DNA from: Adiantum capillus-veneris
Taxonomy: Eukaryota > Streptophyta > Polypodiopsida > Polypodiales > Pteridaceae
Assembly: GCA_014529385.2 (NCBI GenBank)
Contig: CM043956.1
Coordinates: 65,126,620 to 65,190,619, forward strand
Reading direction: 5' to 3'
DNA length: 64,000 bases
Shown piece by piece: positions 12,761-26,481 of the stretch. The position numbers and the translations under genes were made by a program. Below the pieces are notes generated by a model. That model saw nothing but the letters and a program-made list of their open reading frames with translations. It was not told where the DNA came from and made no database searches. The first letter of the stretch is position 1, and every line of letters starts with the position of its first letter.

Positions 12761-13610
12761 TTTGCAATTTAGAGGTGACTTGCGGAGGAGGTTGACCAAG
12801 ATTGTATTGAGTGCTGTCCCAACTACTATTCCAAATTAGTACTCTTTGCCATGGGCCTTTTGTATGTGAAAACTTTGGCTGCTAACCATGTTTCCTATCA
12901 TTCATTACGCAACATAGGCAAGAGATGTGAGTGTTTTTTATATTTTCACATTAAGTATGGTGTTAGCTTTGAGCTGAAGTAAGGACTCTACAAAAACACC
13001 TACATGTGATAGGATGGTTCGATTTTTTTCCAAAACCCTAAAAGGACACTTTTATGTGATGTTAGGTTACCAAGCTAGTGTTTGATATGGAATCATTTTT
13101 TTATGCTCTGAGTCTTTTCATTGTAGTTAGTAAATTTTTTTATATGAGATGCATGATTTTAAAGATATGGGTGTCGCAGTGGTTTGGCACCACATTCTTA
13201 TTTGAAGTGCTTGATAGTATTGAATATCAATGGCATGCTTCTAAAGCATTGTTTTGGTCCCCTCCTAAGGTAGTTGTTGGCCATCCCACTTAGGCCAACA
13301 ATCATGTTGCTTGCTTGTGGCCATGCGTCTCAAGGTCTTAGAGTGTCATTTTTGAACATTTCAAGGTGGCTTTGTGGTTATCGATGCAATGTCATAGCCT
13401 AAGTCCACTATTAAAGCAACTATTGGCACCCAATTACAAGTAGAAGGAAATTGGTAAGACTAACTTCAAGTGTGTTTTGTAGAACAATGTGGAAGAATCT
13501 ATACTAAGGATAAAGGGGGAGGGAATTTTGTCCCCCCCCCCCCCGCCCGCCACGCGTTAGAACCTGCTTCAACCGGTGGGTGTGGCCTGCAACTCCGGGA
13601 GCACAGTGAC

Positions 13611-13684
<74 letters not shown>

Positions 13685-14700
13685 GCGGCAAAGCCGCTGG
13701 TTATACTACTGTTAGATAAAATGGATGGAGGAGTCTTTGCATCATCGTTTATGATTACTCATTAGTATTTAACTTAATCGCCAATCTGTCAGAGACAAAC
13801 GTCTTGAATGATGCAAAGGGTAAGGTTTCACTAAACCCCCAAGACACATGCATTGTCATTTTTCCATTCAATATGGGGATGACCATGTGGTCATGGATAT
13901 TCTATTTCCATACATATTGCACTTGTGAGAGTATCCCTTCAGCTTGGCAGAGTATATTCAAAGGTTTATCTTCAATTCAATATAGAAATTACCAATCGTG
14001 TACAAAAAATGGTAGCACGTCAATGATTGTACTCATCTAAAACTCCTATTATTTTATCGTGTTTGTTAGCTGCTCCAATGTTCAAGGAAATCCATCAAAA
14101 ACTTGAACATAAATTAGAAGATGCTTACAAGTGGTAGGGAGACGAGTTTTTGATATTGTCTCATTCTGATTAAACAACAAATTATCTTTTTCTAAAAATC
14201 CAAGCAGATTGGGTTCTTATAAGAAACAATTTTGGGAGTGCTAAACAAGAAACCTTACAAATATTTCTAATATTTCTGTTAATAATTGTTAATATTTCTA
14301 ATATTTCTGTTAATATTTCTAATATTTCTGTTAATAATTGCACGTGTAGGTCCACATCACTCGACATAGTTCTTAGAGTGAAAGAGACTATACCCAAGGC
14401 ATTAGTGCAAAACATGTGGGCTAGTTCTGGGTGTGGGAGCTAGCAGAGGAAGTATACGGAGAGGATATCCGAACTTTGTACCTCTGCCTCACTGGTTTTC
14501 ATGTTTTTTCCAACATGAGGCTCATGAAAATTACACAACACTTGGGTTTTTCTCTATACATTAGGAACAACATGGTCAAGGGTCATACATGTACTCACCA
14601 AGGCAGCAAAGGGTTGAACCCCTCTTTGCACGACACCAACATTGGCTACCTGGGGCGGGTGTGACAAATCAAAGTTAAATGTCTCCTGAGTCCTTCAGTC
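12761..14700. other. Intergenic DNA with extreme simple repeats
   Basis: No gene recognised. A 13-C run lies at 13532-13544. A (GA)n tract at 13617-13655 runs into 30 consecutive G at 13656-13685. An AATATTTCT-based tandem repeat lies at about 14262-14338. Short ORFs (13078-13293, 13804-14040, 14431-14664) have no recognisable motifs. Confidence 0.4.
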
Positions 14701-14740
14701 CTCAGGCATCATATTATGCACGTGAGTGCTGCTCGTCCAA

Positions 14741-14770
14741 GATGTGCGTCACGCATTACATCACGTGCGC
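14741..14770 (+). promoter_or_regulatory. Conserved GST proximal promoter block, copy 0
   Basis: A 30-bp block beginning GATGTGCGTCACGC and ending ATCACGTGCGC. It contains a CGTCA (reverse TGACG, as-1/ocs half-site) and a G-box CACGTG. It is nearly identical to blocks upstream of the other two GST copies (15565-15594, 18843-18872). Tau GST promoters are known to use TGACG-type bZIP sites, so a bZIP/TGA target is a reasonable inference. Confidence 0.55.
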
Positions 14771-14858
14771 GAGCCATTAAATTCGAGCATGGAGAGACCT
14801 CAGAGAGAAGCGAAAGCGCGCGCGCGCGCAGAGAGAGAGAGAGAGAGAGAGAGAGAGT

Positions 14859-14930
14859 GTCTCCCAGTGATGTGAAGGTGCTGAGCGCATGGTACAGCCT
14901 GTTTGGCGTCAGGATTCTCATCGCCCAAAA
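14859..14930 (+). pseudogene. GST tau gene fragment (5' end of exon 1 only)
   Basis: Matches the first 24 codons of the complete GST at 15710, including the [13 protein letters not shown] segment with the catalytic-Ser region, plus the upstream promoter block and GA-rich leader. The start codon is GTG instead of ATG, and homology stops abruptly after ILIA. What follows is unrelated sequence, starting with a perfect 11-bp-stem hairpin (14941-14967). It is a truncated duplicate, not a functional gene. Confidence 0.8.
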
Positions 14931-15106
14931 TCTTTTGTCGGTGTGATAAATCCAAAATTTATCACACCTACTTCGGAAGTTCAAAAAATTCACCCATACG
15001 TATGTTATAAGAAATGGATAAACAAACGACTTGAGGACTTGGATATTTTTATGGACATTGACCAAGTCACTCAGATTCGACAACAACATTGGCTGACCCT
15101 GGGGCG

Positions 15107-15533
15107 CCTCAGGACTAAGTGGCACGGACATGGGAGGGTGGGATCTACGATCGGGGGATTGTGGGTCGTAGATCTGGAATGCGTCTACCTTAGATTACTT
15201 TTGTAAAAAGTAAACTAGGGTGCCCAAGTTTTGAAAGTAAACTAAGATACTCACGTGGGTTTTTAACCCGGGACCTCACCCATGAGAGACGCACACCCTA
15301 ACCACTACGCCATGCACGCATTGTGAAACGTGGGGATCTTAATTTACTTATAACATGTATGCACAAGGGCGGCAGCCAAAAGTAATCTAGGGTACCCTAG
15401 TTTACTTTTTTTAATTATAAAAAGTAAACTAAGGTACCCTAGATTACTTTCGACGCCACCACTAGGATCTACGGCCCACAATCCCCCAGTCGTAGATCCC
15501 ACCCTCTCATGCCCGTGCCACTTAGTCCTGAGG
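15107..15533. mobile_element. Foldback/MITE-like element with ~70-bp inverted arms
   Basis: Outer arms 15107-15176 and 15464-15533 are inverted copies with few mismatches; shared text includes GACTAAGTGGCACG and GGGGGATTGTGGG. A second, inner inverted repeat (15379-15410 and 15419-15450) has 32-bp arms with one mismatch and an 8-nt AT loop. It lies between the GST fragment and the complete GST, just left of the promoter block. No transposase is present and flanking target duplications were not identified. Confidence 0.6.
15256..15318 (-). other. tRNA-like segment (SINE-type pol III head) inside the foldback element
   Basis: On the minus strand, TGGCGTAGTGG resembles a pol III A box. About 35 nt further, GGGTTAAAAACCC sits where the B box/T-arm should be, with a T-stem-like palindrome around it. 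The sequence does not fold into a convincing full tRNA (loop substitutions, no clear acceptor stem), so it is called a tRNA-derived SINE head or tRNA pseudogene. Confidence 0.4.
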
Positions 15534-15564
15534 CTTGGGACGGGCCTCGTCCTTCAGTTTCAAA

Positions 15565-15594
15565 GATGTGCGTCACTCATGACATCACGTGCGC
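15565..15594 (+). promoter_or_regulatory. Conserved GST proximal promoter block, copy 1
   Basis: Same CGTCA plus CACGTG block as at 14741 and 18843, about 116 bp upstream of the GST start codon. Downstream of it the complete gene has lost about 26 bp present in the other two copies, including a CCATTAAATTCGAG segment that could serve as a TATA-like element. A (GA)n tract (about 15650-15683) fills the 5' leader. Confidence 0.6.
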
Positions 15595-15645
15595 ATCGAG
15601 AGAAGAAGCGAAAGCGCGCATGCGCACACACGCACACACACACAC

Positions 15646-16804
<1,159 letters not shown>

Positions 16805-18842
16805 CATCATTGCTTCCTTTCATTACCTCGTGGAGGGAAGGTTAGGGCCAATTTGGAGGATATGTGAAAATTCCCATAGAGTTTCCAAGGTGCAAATTAC
16901 TATTTCTGAAGATTTGAATAATAAATGAATACATAGCAAGAATATATCATGCTCTAGTTCCTTTTTCTTTTTCTTTTATGAATTGTTGCTTCACATATTA
17001 TAGTTTACGAGATTGTGTCCACACACCCATACCTGCATGTCACAAAGGTTGAACCATAGTGGGGGTTCTTGAAACCTCTTATCAAGGTAAATTTACATCA
17101 ACCATTGTTTGTCTCCATACAAAAGAGAAACAAACAATGCTCAATGGGTTGCAAAGCAATTGTCTTAAGTTTTGCATGGGTTGCACTCCTTGCATCATTG
17201 TTGCTTACGCTTCTTTTGCGCCCAATAGCCCCGCAAAAATTCTTCATTGCTGAAAGGTTCATGAATGCTCATGCTTCCCATTACAGTACCCTCTGTAAAT
17301 GCAAGTATCCTTGACTCGAGATCGATGAAGGGATCGCGATCGGATTCCAACATCGGCTCTGTAGATATGGTATTGGTCTGCCATGAAGGTAGAGAGAGGG
17401 GGGGGGATATGGTGCTCCATAGAACACCATATCCCCCAACACCCACATCACTAGGAAGGAGGGGACGAACCCTAATGATAGGGGATGAGAGAGAAACACA
17501 CACACACACACACACACTTCCAAGCTCTCCCCAAAGGAAAGAATGGACACATGGCAGTCTCCTAGACCAGTTGCCCCCAATTTCCCTCAAATCCTATTAG
17601 ATGGCCATAGAGGTAGACCATTGAGAATTAGGCTAGAGTAAAATTAGTCTAATCAATTTAAAAATGCTTGATAAAAGAACCAACAGAAATTAAGCTTCTT
17701 AGAAGACTATTGGATAGTCTACCAAGTCCAATGAGCGCCAAACAGTCCAATGGTTTGTTTGATTCCTATTGGCCAGAAGACTAAAAGATCCAATGAGAGT
17801 TTAAATAAATTATTAAATTTCCTTAAGCTCTCACAAAAGAGGAAGGGGGGACACAAGTCACAAGGCTATCAAGTATGCTTCTTAAATGTTATTGGCTAAG
17901 CTTTGCAGAAGCCAATGGAACGCCAGCAAGAGCATTTTGGGAGAGGGGTCGACCAAGTAGAGAGAGAGTTGACATTTTTAGTCTCACTCACTTTGCTACA
18001 CACACACACAACTCATGTGTTGAGCAAGAACTCCATCTTCTTCTCCAAGCAGTGAGTATCATTTTTTACAATCATTATCTTAATGGAGCACAACAAGTTG
18101 AGGTGTCTCATCCTTTTGTGGTTTTGTCTACGTATGTGTCATGTGTAGTTTCCCAACATTTGTATATACCGTATTCACAAGATAATAGTGGGAAAACTCA
18201 AAGGGATCAATGTTCATCATTGTATCAAGTGAGTCAACTTTCACATGCATGGCCTCTAAAGGGGACCCCTACATGGGAGGGAGGTAACTATTTTGAGTCA
18301 ACCCTTTCACTAGCTGCACCTTAAAGAAGTGCAACTGCCAAACACTTTTTTTACCCCCTACCCTCTATATGTGTGCGTGACACAAAGCGGGTGACACCAA
18401 TCCCATCCCTCTCGCTTTTATTTTATGATTACACCTTTCCATGTGGAGGGTATCATAGACAATTCCTATTTCTTTACCGTGTGGATGAAGCTATGTTGAA
18501 CATCACCTCTAACCTCTATAAAGGGTTGAACTTGGGCTATGAACTTGGCCGGGTGTCCTTGTCACTATATGGCACATCTCCAACCAGGGGGGATCTATGG
18601 TGGGAAAAAGAAGCGGAAATCGCAATGCAATCTTAACCATCCGTCGACTCGATGAATTAGGGGTGAACTCGTCCCGCCAAATTTGGACCCTAGATCCCCT
18701 CTAAGCCGGAGCCGAGCCATATGGTGACGAGAGGCGAGTGTGACAAATCAAGTCTTTTGCTGTAGAAGATTGGTCTGGAGTTGAACTTTGACCCCGCTCT
18801 CGCTTTGTCTTTAGCTCTCGCTTCTAGTCCTTCAGTTTCAAA
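16805..18842. other. GST intergenic spacer (part of the tandem duplication)
   Basis: The 3' flank of the GST gene (16805-17110) is duplicated downstream of the second copy (20005-20110 and 20760-20997), showing that the tandem unit includes several kb. No gene recognised. A perfect 13-bp-stem hairpin lies at 17402-17437 (loop CTCCATAGAA). (CA)n occurs at about 17497-17516. Confidence 0.5.
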
Positions 18843-18872
18843 GATGTGCGTCACGCACGACATCACGTGCGC
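18843..18872 (+). promoter_or_regulatory. Conserved GST proximal promoter block, copy 2
   Basis: Third copy of the block with CGTCA and CACGTG (G-box), about 114 bp upstream of the ATG at 18986. It is retained although the downstream coding region is broken. It is followed by the CCATTAAATTCGAG segment and a (GA)n leader at about 18942-18970. Confidence 0.55.
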
Positions 18873-18928
18873 AGGCCATTAAATTCGAGCTTGGAGAGAA
18901 CTTAAAAGAAGCGAAAGCGAGCGCGCAT

Positions 18929-18973
<45 letters not shown>

Positions 18974-18985
18974 TAAGAAGCAGAG

Positions 18986-20004
<1,019 letters not shown>

Positions 20005-20108
20005 CATCATTGCTTCCTTTCATTACCTTGTCGAGGGAAGGTTAGGGCCAATTTGAAGGGTAGGTTTAAATTTCCATAGAGTTTCTACGGTGCAAATTAC
20101 TATTTCTC

Positions 20109-20750
20109 AAGGTGTAGGGAAAGGACCTCTTGTGTCCTTTCCCCGTAATGCGTGCGACCTCGTGGAGATCGACGTTAGCCGGGAGTCACGTGGGAGCACG
20201 CATTAGGGGGAAAGGACACAAGAGGTCCTTTCCCGGCCGTCAATGGTCCAGGGCGAGGGGGGCCAAATATGAACTAATTTTAGGCTTGCCTTTTGGAAAA
20301 GTGTCGGCTTCAGCTAACCAGACGTGCGAGTGAAGCGGGAAGTAGAGTTCGAGGGCAAGGCATGCACGAAAGGGTGGGCGAGGGCTGAGCCGAACTCTCT
20401 GAGTCGAATGGCAGAGGGTGAAGCAACTCTTATTAAGTTGTGTGTCATGTTGCAGTTATATTCCCTCTGCTGAGATGTCAATTTTCTGTTGAATTCCCTC
20501 TGCTGATGTGTCATGCAGAGCTTCATATTCTTGTTTGCTGATGTGTCGAGCAATGGTGAAATTCCCTTTGCTGAGCTGTCTATTTATTATTTCATGTTGG
20601 TGAGTTGACAAATCTGTAAGTAACAGTGTGTCCTCTGACATTCTGCCTGCTGACTTGTCATACATCCAATGATTGGTTGTGACATTCCTTGATTTAATGT
20701 ATCCTAGATGTATGGTTGGGATCTGCAGCCCCCCTCCCCTGGACCTTGAC
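20109..20750. mobile_element. ~640-bp insertion in the GST pseudogene 3' flank
   Basis: Absent from the otherwise parallel 3' flank of the complete GST (homology stops at CTATTTCT, 20108, and resumes at about 20751). Its ends read CAAGG...CCTTG. It contains a strong inverted repeat, 20117-20155 against 20196-20234 (39-bp arms, one mismatch, 40-nt loop). A degenerate ~34-bp tandem array built on CTGCTGANNTGTC lies at about 20461-20660. No coding capacity and no clear target duplication were seen. Class is uncertain (hAT-like MITE possible from the CAAGG end). Confidence 0.5.
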
Positions 20751-20996
20751 GATATGATAATAATTGAATACATACCAAGAATATATCATACTCTAGTTAC
20801 TTTTTCTTTTTCCTTGATGATTTGTTGCTTCACAACATATAGTTTTATGGGATTGTGTCCACACACCCACACCATTGTATACATCAACCATTGTTTGTTT
20901 TTCCATACAAAATAAAGCAAACAATGCTTGATGGATTGCAAAGCAATTGTCTTAAGTTTTACATGGACTTGAGTATCATTTCTTACAATCGTTATC

Positions 20997-21625
20997 TTTT
21001 TTTTTTTTTTTTAAATAGAAAAACTCACAATTGTGAGTGGATTATATTGAGCAGCCCAAAAAATTACAAGATTTTGTCATGCTCATGTTAAGCCATGACG
21101 ACATCCAGGGATCATAATTACAATGGCTATTAGGGAAGCCACCCCTACCACCCTGCCTCCACATCCTTGATACCCAAGGTCCATACTCTTGTCATTCTGA
21201 GATCTTTTAATTACCGATGGCCAAGATTTACCCCCATCCCACGCATTCCATCTGCTGACAACAAGGCACAAGTAGTCCTAGACCAATCCTCCGAGTGATG
21301 CTTTCGTCCGAGTGCCCATATTAGCACTTTACTTTCCTGTATAATTTTTGCGAAGCTTGCCACCTCAAATCCTCCTTCAAAAACACGGCGGTTCCTTGTT
21401 TGCCATACATTGTGAAAGAAGAAGTATCTAGCGATCTGAGTGCTGATGAGGAGTGCAGGATTACCTGAATCTTTACCTCCAAGGCATAGGTCAGTCTTGA
21501 AAAAACTAATTTTTCATGTTCTTTGGACCCACTTGCATACTTTCCCTGCGAGGCCTTTTATAACTGGGTAGTCCATGAATAAGTGGGCCAGATCTTCACT
21601 AGCTAACCTGACATCGAACATAGGT
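20997..21625 (-). pseudogene. LINE (non-LTR retrotransposon) 3' end with zf-RVT domain
   Basis: A 17-nt T run (20997-21013) is the poly(A) tail of a minus-strand insertion. Upstream of it the minus strand encodes a reverse-transcriptase zinc-binding-type C-terminus. Recognisable pieces are SEDLAHLFMDYP, FFHNVWQTRNRRVFEGG, FAKIIQESKVLIWALG and SEDWSRTTCALL. One internal stop (near 21520) breaks it. The 5' part is missing where the sequence meets the (TC)n tract of the neighbouring LTR. The insertion point follows GST-flank sequence shared with about 18085. Confidence 0.7.
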
Positions 21626-21635
21626 TGTGGGGGCT

Positions 21636-21692
<57 letters not shown>

Positions 21693-21975
21693 ACAGTACG
21701 CTCACTCATAGACAGTACTCTCTTTTTTTTAATGACAAAAGGTTTTTCATTAAGGTCAAAAAGTGGTATAAATACCTTACAATCTCAAACCCTAATGTTC
21801 CAATTTTAACCATCTACTCAATCTAAATGTCAAAACTGGGATACAATCTGGAAACTTTTGTAAGCCCCAATATTTACAAAGGTGAAAAGTCAGGTTTTCT
21901 CAATAAATGAATAATTACAAAAAATAATAATCCGCCGAGCAGTCATTTTCTGTAGGGTGTGTCCAGCTTCTAACA
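21626..21975 (-). repeat. Truncated 3' LTR of family-1 element (copy 2)
   Basis: Begins on the minus strand with TGTTAGAAGCTGG at 21975, matches the LTR at 32682-33612 for about 290 bp, then stops in an expanded (TC)n tract (21637-21687). About 600 bp of LTR are missing and LINE sequence follows. The intact LTR has a short CT tract at the same place, so expansion or recombination at the tract is likely. Confidence 0.75.
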
Positions 21976-22026
21976 CTCCCCCGTCCTTGTTCATGTCGTC
22001 CCCGACATGGCTGTTGAGCTGCTTCT

Positions 22027-25000
22027 TCAGTGTAGCCTGTCTCTCATCTTGAGAAGAGACTCATATCTTGCATGTTGAGCCAATAGCGCTGGGCCGAATA
22101 TGTCAGTGCTGATTGTGAAGAAGCCGGTATAGAAGGATTCTTCAAAGGCCTGGAGGTGATAAGATGGTAAAAACATGATCCTTTGATACAATGCATGTAT
22201 CACCTCATGGGATGGCTGACCAGACAGATCGTATGTGCATCTTAGTATGTATCTTGAAAGAAGAAGATACTGTCTGTCGCCTGACCTGGTTTGAATGTTT
22301 TGAAGACTGCCAAAAGTGTTTTGCATATCTTTTTCATCATGATGCAAGATAGGTCAGGCGAGCCAGTGAACAATTTGATGGCGCCCGTTAGGGTTTTCAC
22401 CATGTATTGTTCACTTATTCTCTCGCCCGCCTTCAAGCCTGGCAGTTTCGGGTAATTTAGCCAAGTGGGTTGGCTTCTTTGTAATAGCTCATGGGCCTTC
22501 CACGTCCTCATCCTTGGTAGAGGGCAGAAACTGAGGTTATCTCTGATGGCTTTAGGTGCCTCTACCAGAGGGATTAGATACTGTGGATACTTTGTTAGCC
22601 ATGCCTTTCTCCACCTGGGTTGAGAGTCGACTATCAAATTTACCCCTTCAAGCTTGGAGATGTCTGCTTTATATAGTGGCATTGTTGGCTCCTCTCTGAT
22701 TCACTTGTTGATTGTGGCAGCTTCATATTTCAGCAGAGGATATGGGAGAGAGGACTGTAGCCATTCACGCCGAAGGTTGCTGGCATCTATCTTCTGAATA
22801 GTCATTGATTTAAAGACCCTCTGCTCCCATTCCAAGGCTTCTTTTGCTGTGTCTTTGACTGCTGCTTCTATTGCCTTTTGCAGTTTCTCTTCTTCTTCTT
22901 GTGTCAGATCTTGTGGCTCTTGAGAGGGTCCTACAAGGATTTCCTCTTGCATGGTGGTGTCCACAGGATCCGCCACATTCTCTATGTCTATTCCCTCCAT
23001 GGCTGCTGGCCCAGTGCTAAACTGCTCTTCTGTTTTCTGCCGGCCTCTCAACTCTTCTATTTGCTTCTGAAATGTCTTCTTTTCTGCTTCAGCTTGCTCT
23101 CCCATGTTTACAAGGAGGTCGTTTACATCCGCATTTATCTTTTCCGCCTCCTCGAGCTTTCTCTTGATGGTTTCTAGCTCATTGTGCATTGCTTTGTGCT
23201 CTTATTCCATGCGGGTTTGCATGACCATTGACCCCTCGGCCATCATTAGCCTCTGCTTTTTCTCTAAGGTTAACTCCTTCTGGAGCTCTTTCATTTGTTC
23301 TTCATAAAGCTCGGTCTCTGAAGTGGTGTGAGTTGAGCTAGCAGCTCTGACTCTGGCAGGAGATGCCCGTAGCCGTTGAATGGTTTGATCTTTGACTTTA
23401 ATCTGGTCTTTTAGCTCAATGACCTCATCCTGGCTAGCTTCCTGCTCTATCTCTGCCTTCTCTTTGACATTCCTCAGGGCTTCCACTTCCTTGGATTCTT
23501 CAGCAAGTTGTAGGGTTAGGTTGTCCCTTTCCCTCTCTGCATCTGTCAATGACTTGTTGAGTTTTCTGTATTCTTCTTCAACTCTTTGAAGTCCTTGATC
23601 TGTTGCCTGATTTCCTCGTTCCATCTCTTGGCCAGATTGGCTTACAGCTCTGCTTGCTTCTCTATATGCCCTTGGCTTTGTTTTTGTAGAGTGTCTACTT
23701 CGGATTTGATAAAAACTTCATTGGCTTTGAGATTGTCAATCTCACTTTCTGTGGCCAATGATTTTTCCCTGAGCTCGGTTAGCTTGTGCATCACCACGTC
23801 CCAGTCATTGGTAGGTGGCTGTAGGTCCACTGTATCAGTGGCCATCTATTTTAGTTCCACTAACCGCAGGCTCGGATTTTGTTCCTTGGGCCTTGTGCTT
23901 GGCAGCTCAAATGCCATAGTGGCTGCCTCTTCTCTTGAATACCCAGCCGCTAGTAGATTAAGGAATGTTTTGAAATTCCTTTCTTCTGAATCTACCTTTT
24001 CCTCTTTCTGTTCATCATCAGGATTTCTGCTCTTTCTCTTGGCTCTTTTCTTGCTTAGAATCTTTGTGTTCCTCCTCCTTTTGTTGGGTTTGAGGTGGGC
24101 TAAGAGGAGGTGGTGATGGCTGTGGACTAGACTCCGTGCTTGATGGTGGAGTTGCCGGATTTTTCTTGAAGTCCCTGTCCGCCTTTGTCTCTCTCTCTCT
24201 CTCTTGTCCTTCCTGGTCTTCTAGCAGTTGTCGTCGTACTTCATCCACTTCTGCTTCTGTAAATGGTACATTTGGGATATTTTGTGTTGTAGCATCCAAA
24301 ATATCAAATATCTTGATGTAATCTTCAAATCTATCTCTGTGCACCCTTTGGGATGATCCCGACATTGCTTCTAGTGAGGGCTTCCACAGCTCGCTCAAAT
24401 CTCCCTTGAGGGCTCTTTCGGCTCTGAAGCTTTCCATTAATCTTTCAAGCCGTGCCGCTTTCTGAGATTTGGTTTCCTTGACCGGCACTTGTATAATTTC
24501 TTTCTTTCCTTTCTTCAACTCTGGCTGCTACTCTTGCATGGTCTCTAACCGGCGCTTCAACCTTGTGGCTACTCTGGGTGCTTTGGGTTGTTCTTCCTCT
24601 TTATCTTCTTTGAGCCTTAGCCAGTCATTCTGTGATGGAGGGTCATGCTAGTTTCCTTTGGCGTGCAATGCTCCATAAACCACTTTTGTTATGAATTCAC
24701 CTGGCACAATGTAGGTGATATTTTTGTTGCCCATCTTTACCAGGTTGTCATGGATATAAGCCGCATAATTGATCGCCTTCGGCTTGCTCTTCTGCATTTC
24801 CCAGGTGAAGGTGGTAGCAATTGCTCCAGGCGGCATTCTGTACTTCTGTGGCCGCTTTGTAGACATATGGAAATACTGGGTGTAGAGCTAGCTCATGACA
24901 ACCACTTTAGGGTTTGCAATGTCTTCAAAAGTGTAGTTGTTCTTCTTTTCTGAGTACACCTTTACTTCATCTCGGCGCTTTGTCACACTATCCCCTTTGT

Positions 25001-25438
25001 TGGAAATGTCTAGTGCTGATGCCACCACTCTTTCTGTGATTGCATTCATAGTGCCTGGCTTGCCCTGCAGATCATGACTCTGGTAACTCCATCTTCTTTG
25101 ATCGTGGTTACAAATTCCCACACTCGTTTTATGTCAATTCCTGCTGGCAGTGCTTCAAAATAGTTATGGAGATCTATCTTCTCCAAGTACTCTCCCATCT
25201 TGCTTCTGACAAACTCATCAAGCTCCCGAGGTAGCATGGGTAGCTCTATTGCATTTCCTTCAGGATCCTTGAACACACCTTGGTAGATCTTCAAGTCATT
25301 TGACTCTAGAAAATCCTCCTGAATCCACGTGCTAGTTGGCTTCAGAGTTCCTTCTGGGATGACAAATGGCTCCACTTCTTCTAGATAGTCTTTTATTGTC
25401 ATCCTCTTCTTCTTTGTCGGTGATTTTGTGGCTGCCAT
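22027..25438 (-). pseudogene. ORF2 of family-1 element, coiled-coil protein (decayed copy 2)
   Basis: Homologue of the ORF at 465-4146 with the same order: N-terminal domain (KDYLEEVEPFVIPEGT start region), Pro/Glu/Gln-rich stretch, coiled coil, C-terminal domain ending near 22027. Breaks differ from copy 1. There is a one-base deletion near 25085, stops at about 24888, 24648 and 24528, a frame change near 24020, and stops near 23640, 23200 and 22700. The 14-bp and 230-bp duplications of copy 1 are absent, so each copy decayed independently from an intact ancestor. Confidence 0.6.
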
Positions 25439-25606
25439 AGATCCTGTTGCACTCAGTAGTCCGAAGTTAACGTTTTTCTCATATCAGCTCTGAGAAACTG
25501 AGTTCTAACTATCCAAATGACTTGAAAATTGAAAAGAAAACTTAAAAGGAACTTGGGAAACCCTGCATGTGCTCACAGTATCATTCTGGCCAAAATTTAT
25601 CATTTA

Positions 25607-26481
25607 GACATCCTACGCGTAGGATGTCTTTTTCATTAGTTTTTGGTGAAACTTGGCATGCTGGTGGCCCTTGACCTGTGCAACATGGCTATGTGATTGG
25701 AATTGGGTTTGGGCATCAAAAAGTGCATATCTGGGCAGATTCAGGATTTAGGCTCACACTTTGGGAAAGATGACCTCCATAGGTGTAAATGATATTCAAA
25801 TGGGTTGAAATTTGATATATGAGCTTCTTGCACCATGGTAATGGCTCCCATGAAGTCATTTTTTGCAGAGAAGTCCAAATCATGCTGGAGACATCCTATG
25901 CGTAGGATGTCTATTTCATCAAAATAGATTGAGATTTGTTATGTGGGTAGCTCTTGGCATGTGGAACATGGCCCTGCTCTTGGATTTTGATTTGGATAAG
26001 AATTGGTGTTGGTAAGACCATGTGTAGTGTTTTTGAGCTCAAAAAGTCCATCTTGGAGGTGTTGGGGGCCAAATGTGATGGGAATGACTTGAAACTTGAT
26101 ATATGAGCTCTTGAAGGTGTTATAGAGATATCTGGAATTCAAAACTATCATCTGGGGGTGAAAAATGTCAATTAGACAGCCTACGCGTAGGATGTCTATT
26201 CCATCATTTTTCACTTATGACCACACAGATAGCTTGGCAATGTGCTCATGAGTGTATTGTGAAAGTTTCATGTGATTTGGACAAGTTTTCGTAGGTTTAT
26301 GGCCCATTATTGCCTCTATGCTTTGACTTTGCGGTTTTTGGTGCACATGAGGTCAATTTTTGTCCAAATGTGATGAAACTTGGTGGAGAGCTTGTACAGA
26401 CTATTTAGAAACTTTGTGTGATGAGAGATGTTGGGGTTGGTGCCCAGAAATGGCCTTGAGACATCCTACGCGTAGGATGTC
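25607..26481 (-). repeat. Palindrome array between gag and ORF2 (four units, ~285 bp)
   Basis: Palindromes with core CATCCTACGCGTAGGATG or one- to two-base variants lie at 25607-25628 (perfect), 25890-25911, 26175-26196 and 26460-26481 (perfect). Start-to-start spacings are 283, 285 and 285 bp. Intervening units share only patches, for example TTGATATATGAGCT, so the landmark and period are better kept than the rest. Confidence 0.8.

Noticed and set aside
20130-20333. 67-codon ORF across the 39-bp inverted repeat
   Set aside because: It reads through the hairpin arms and has no similarity or coding character.
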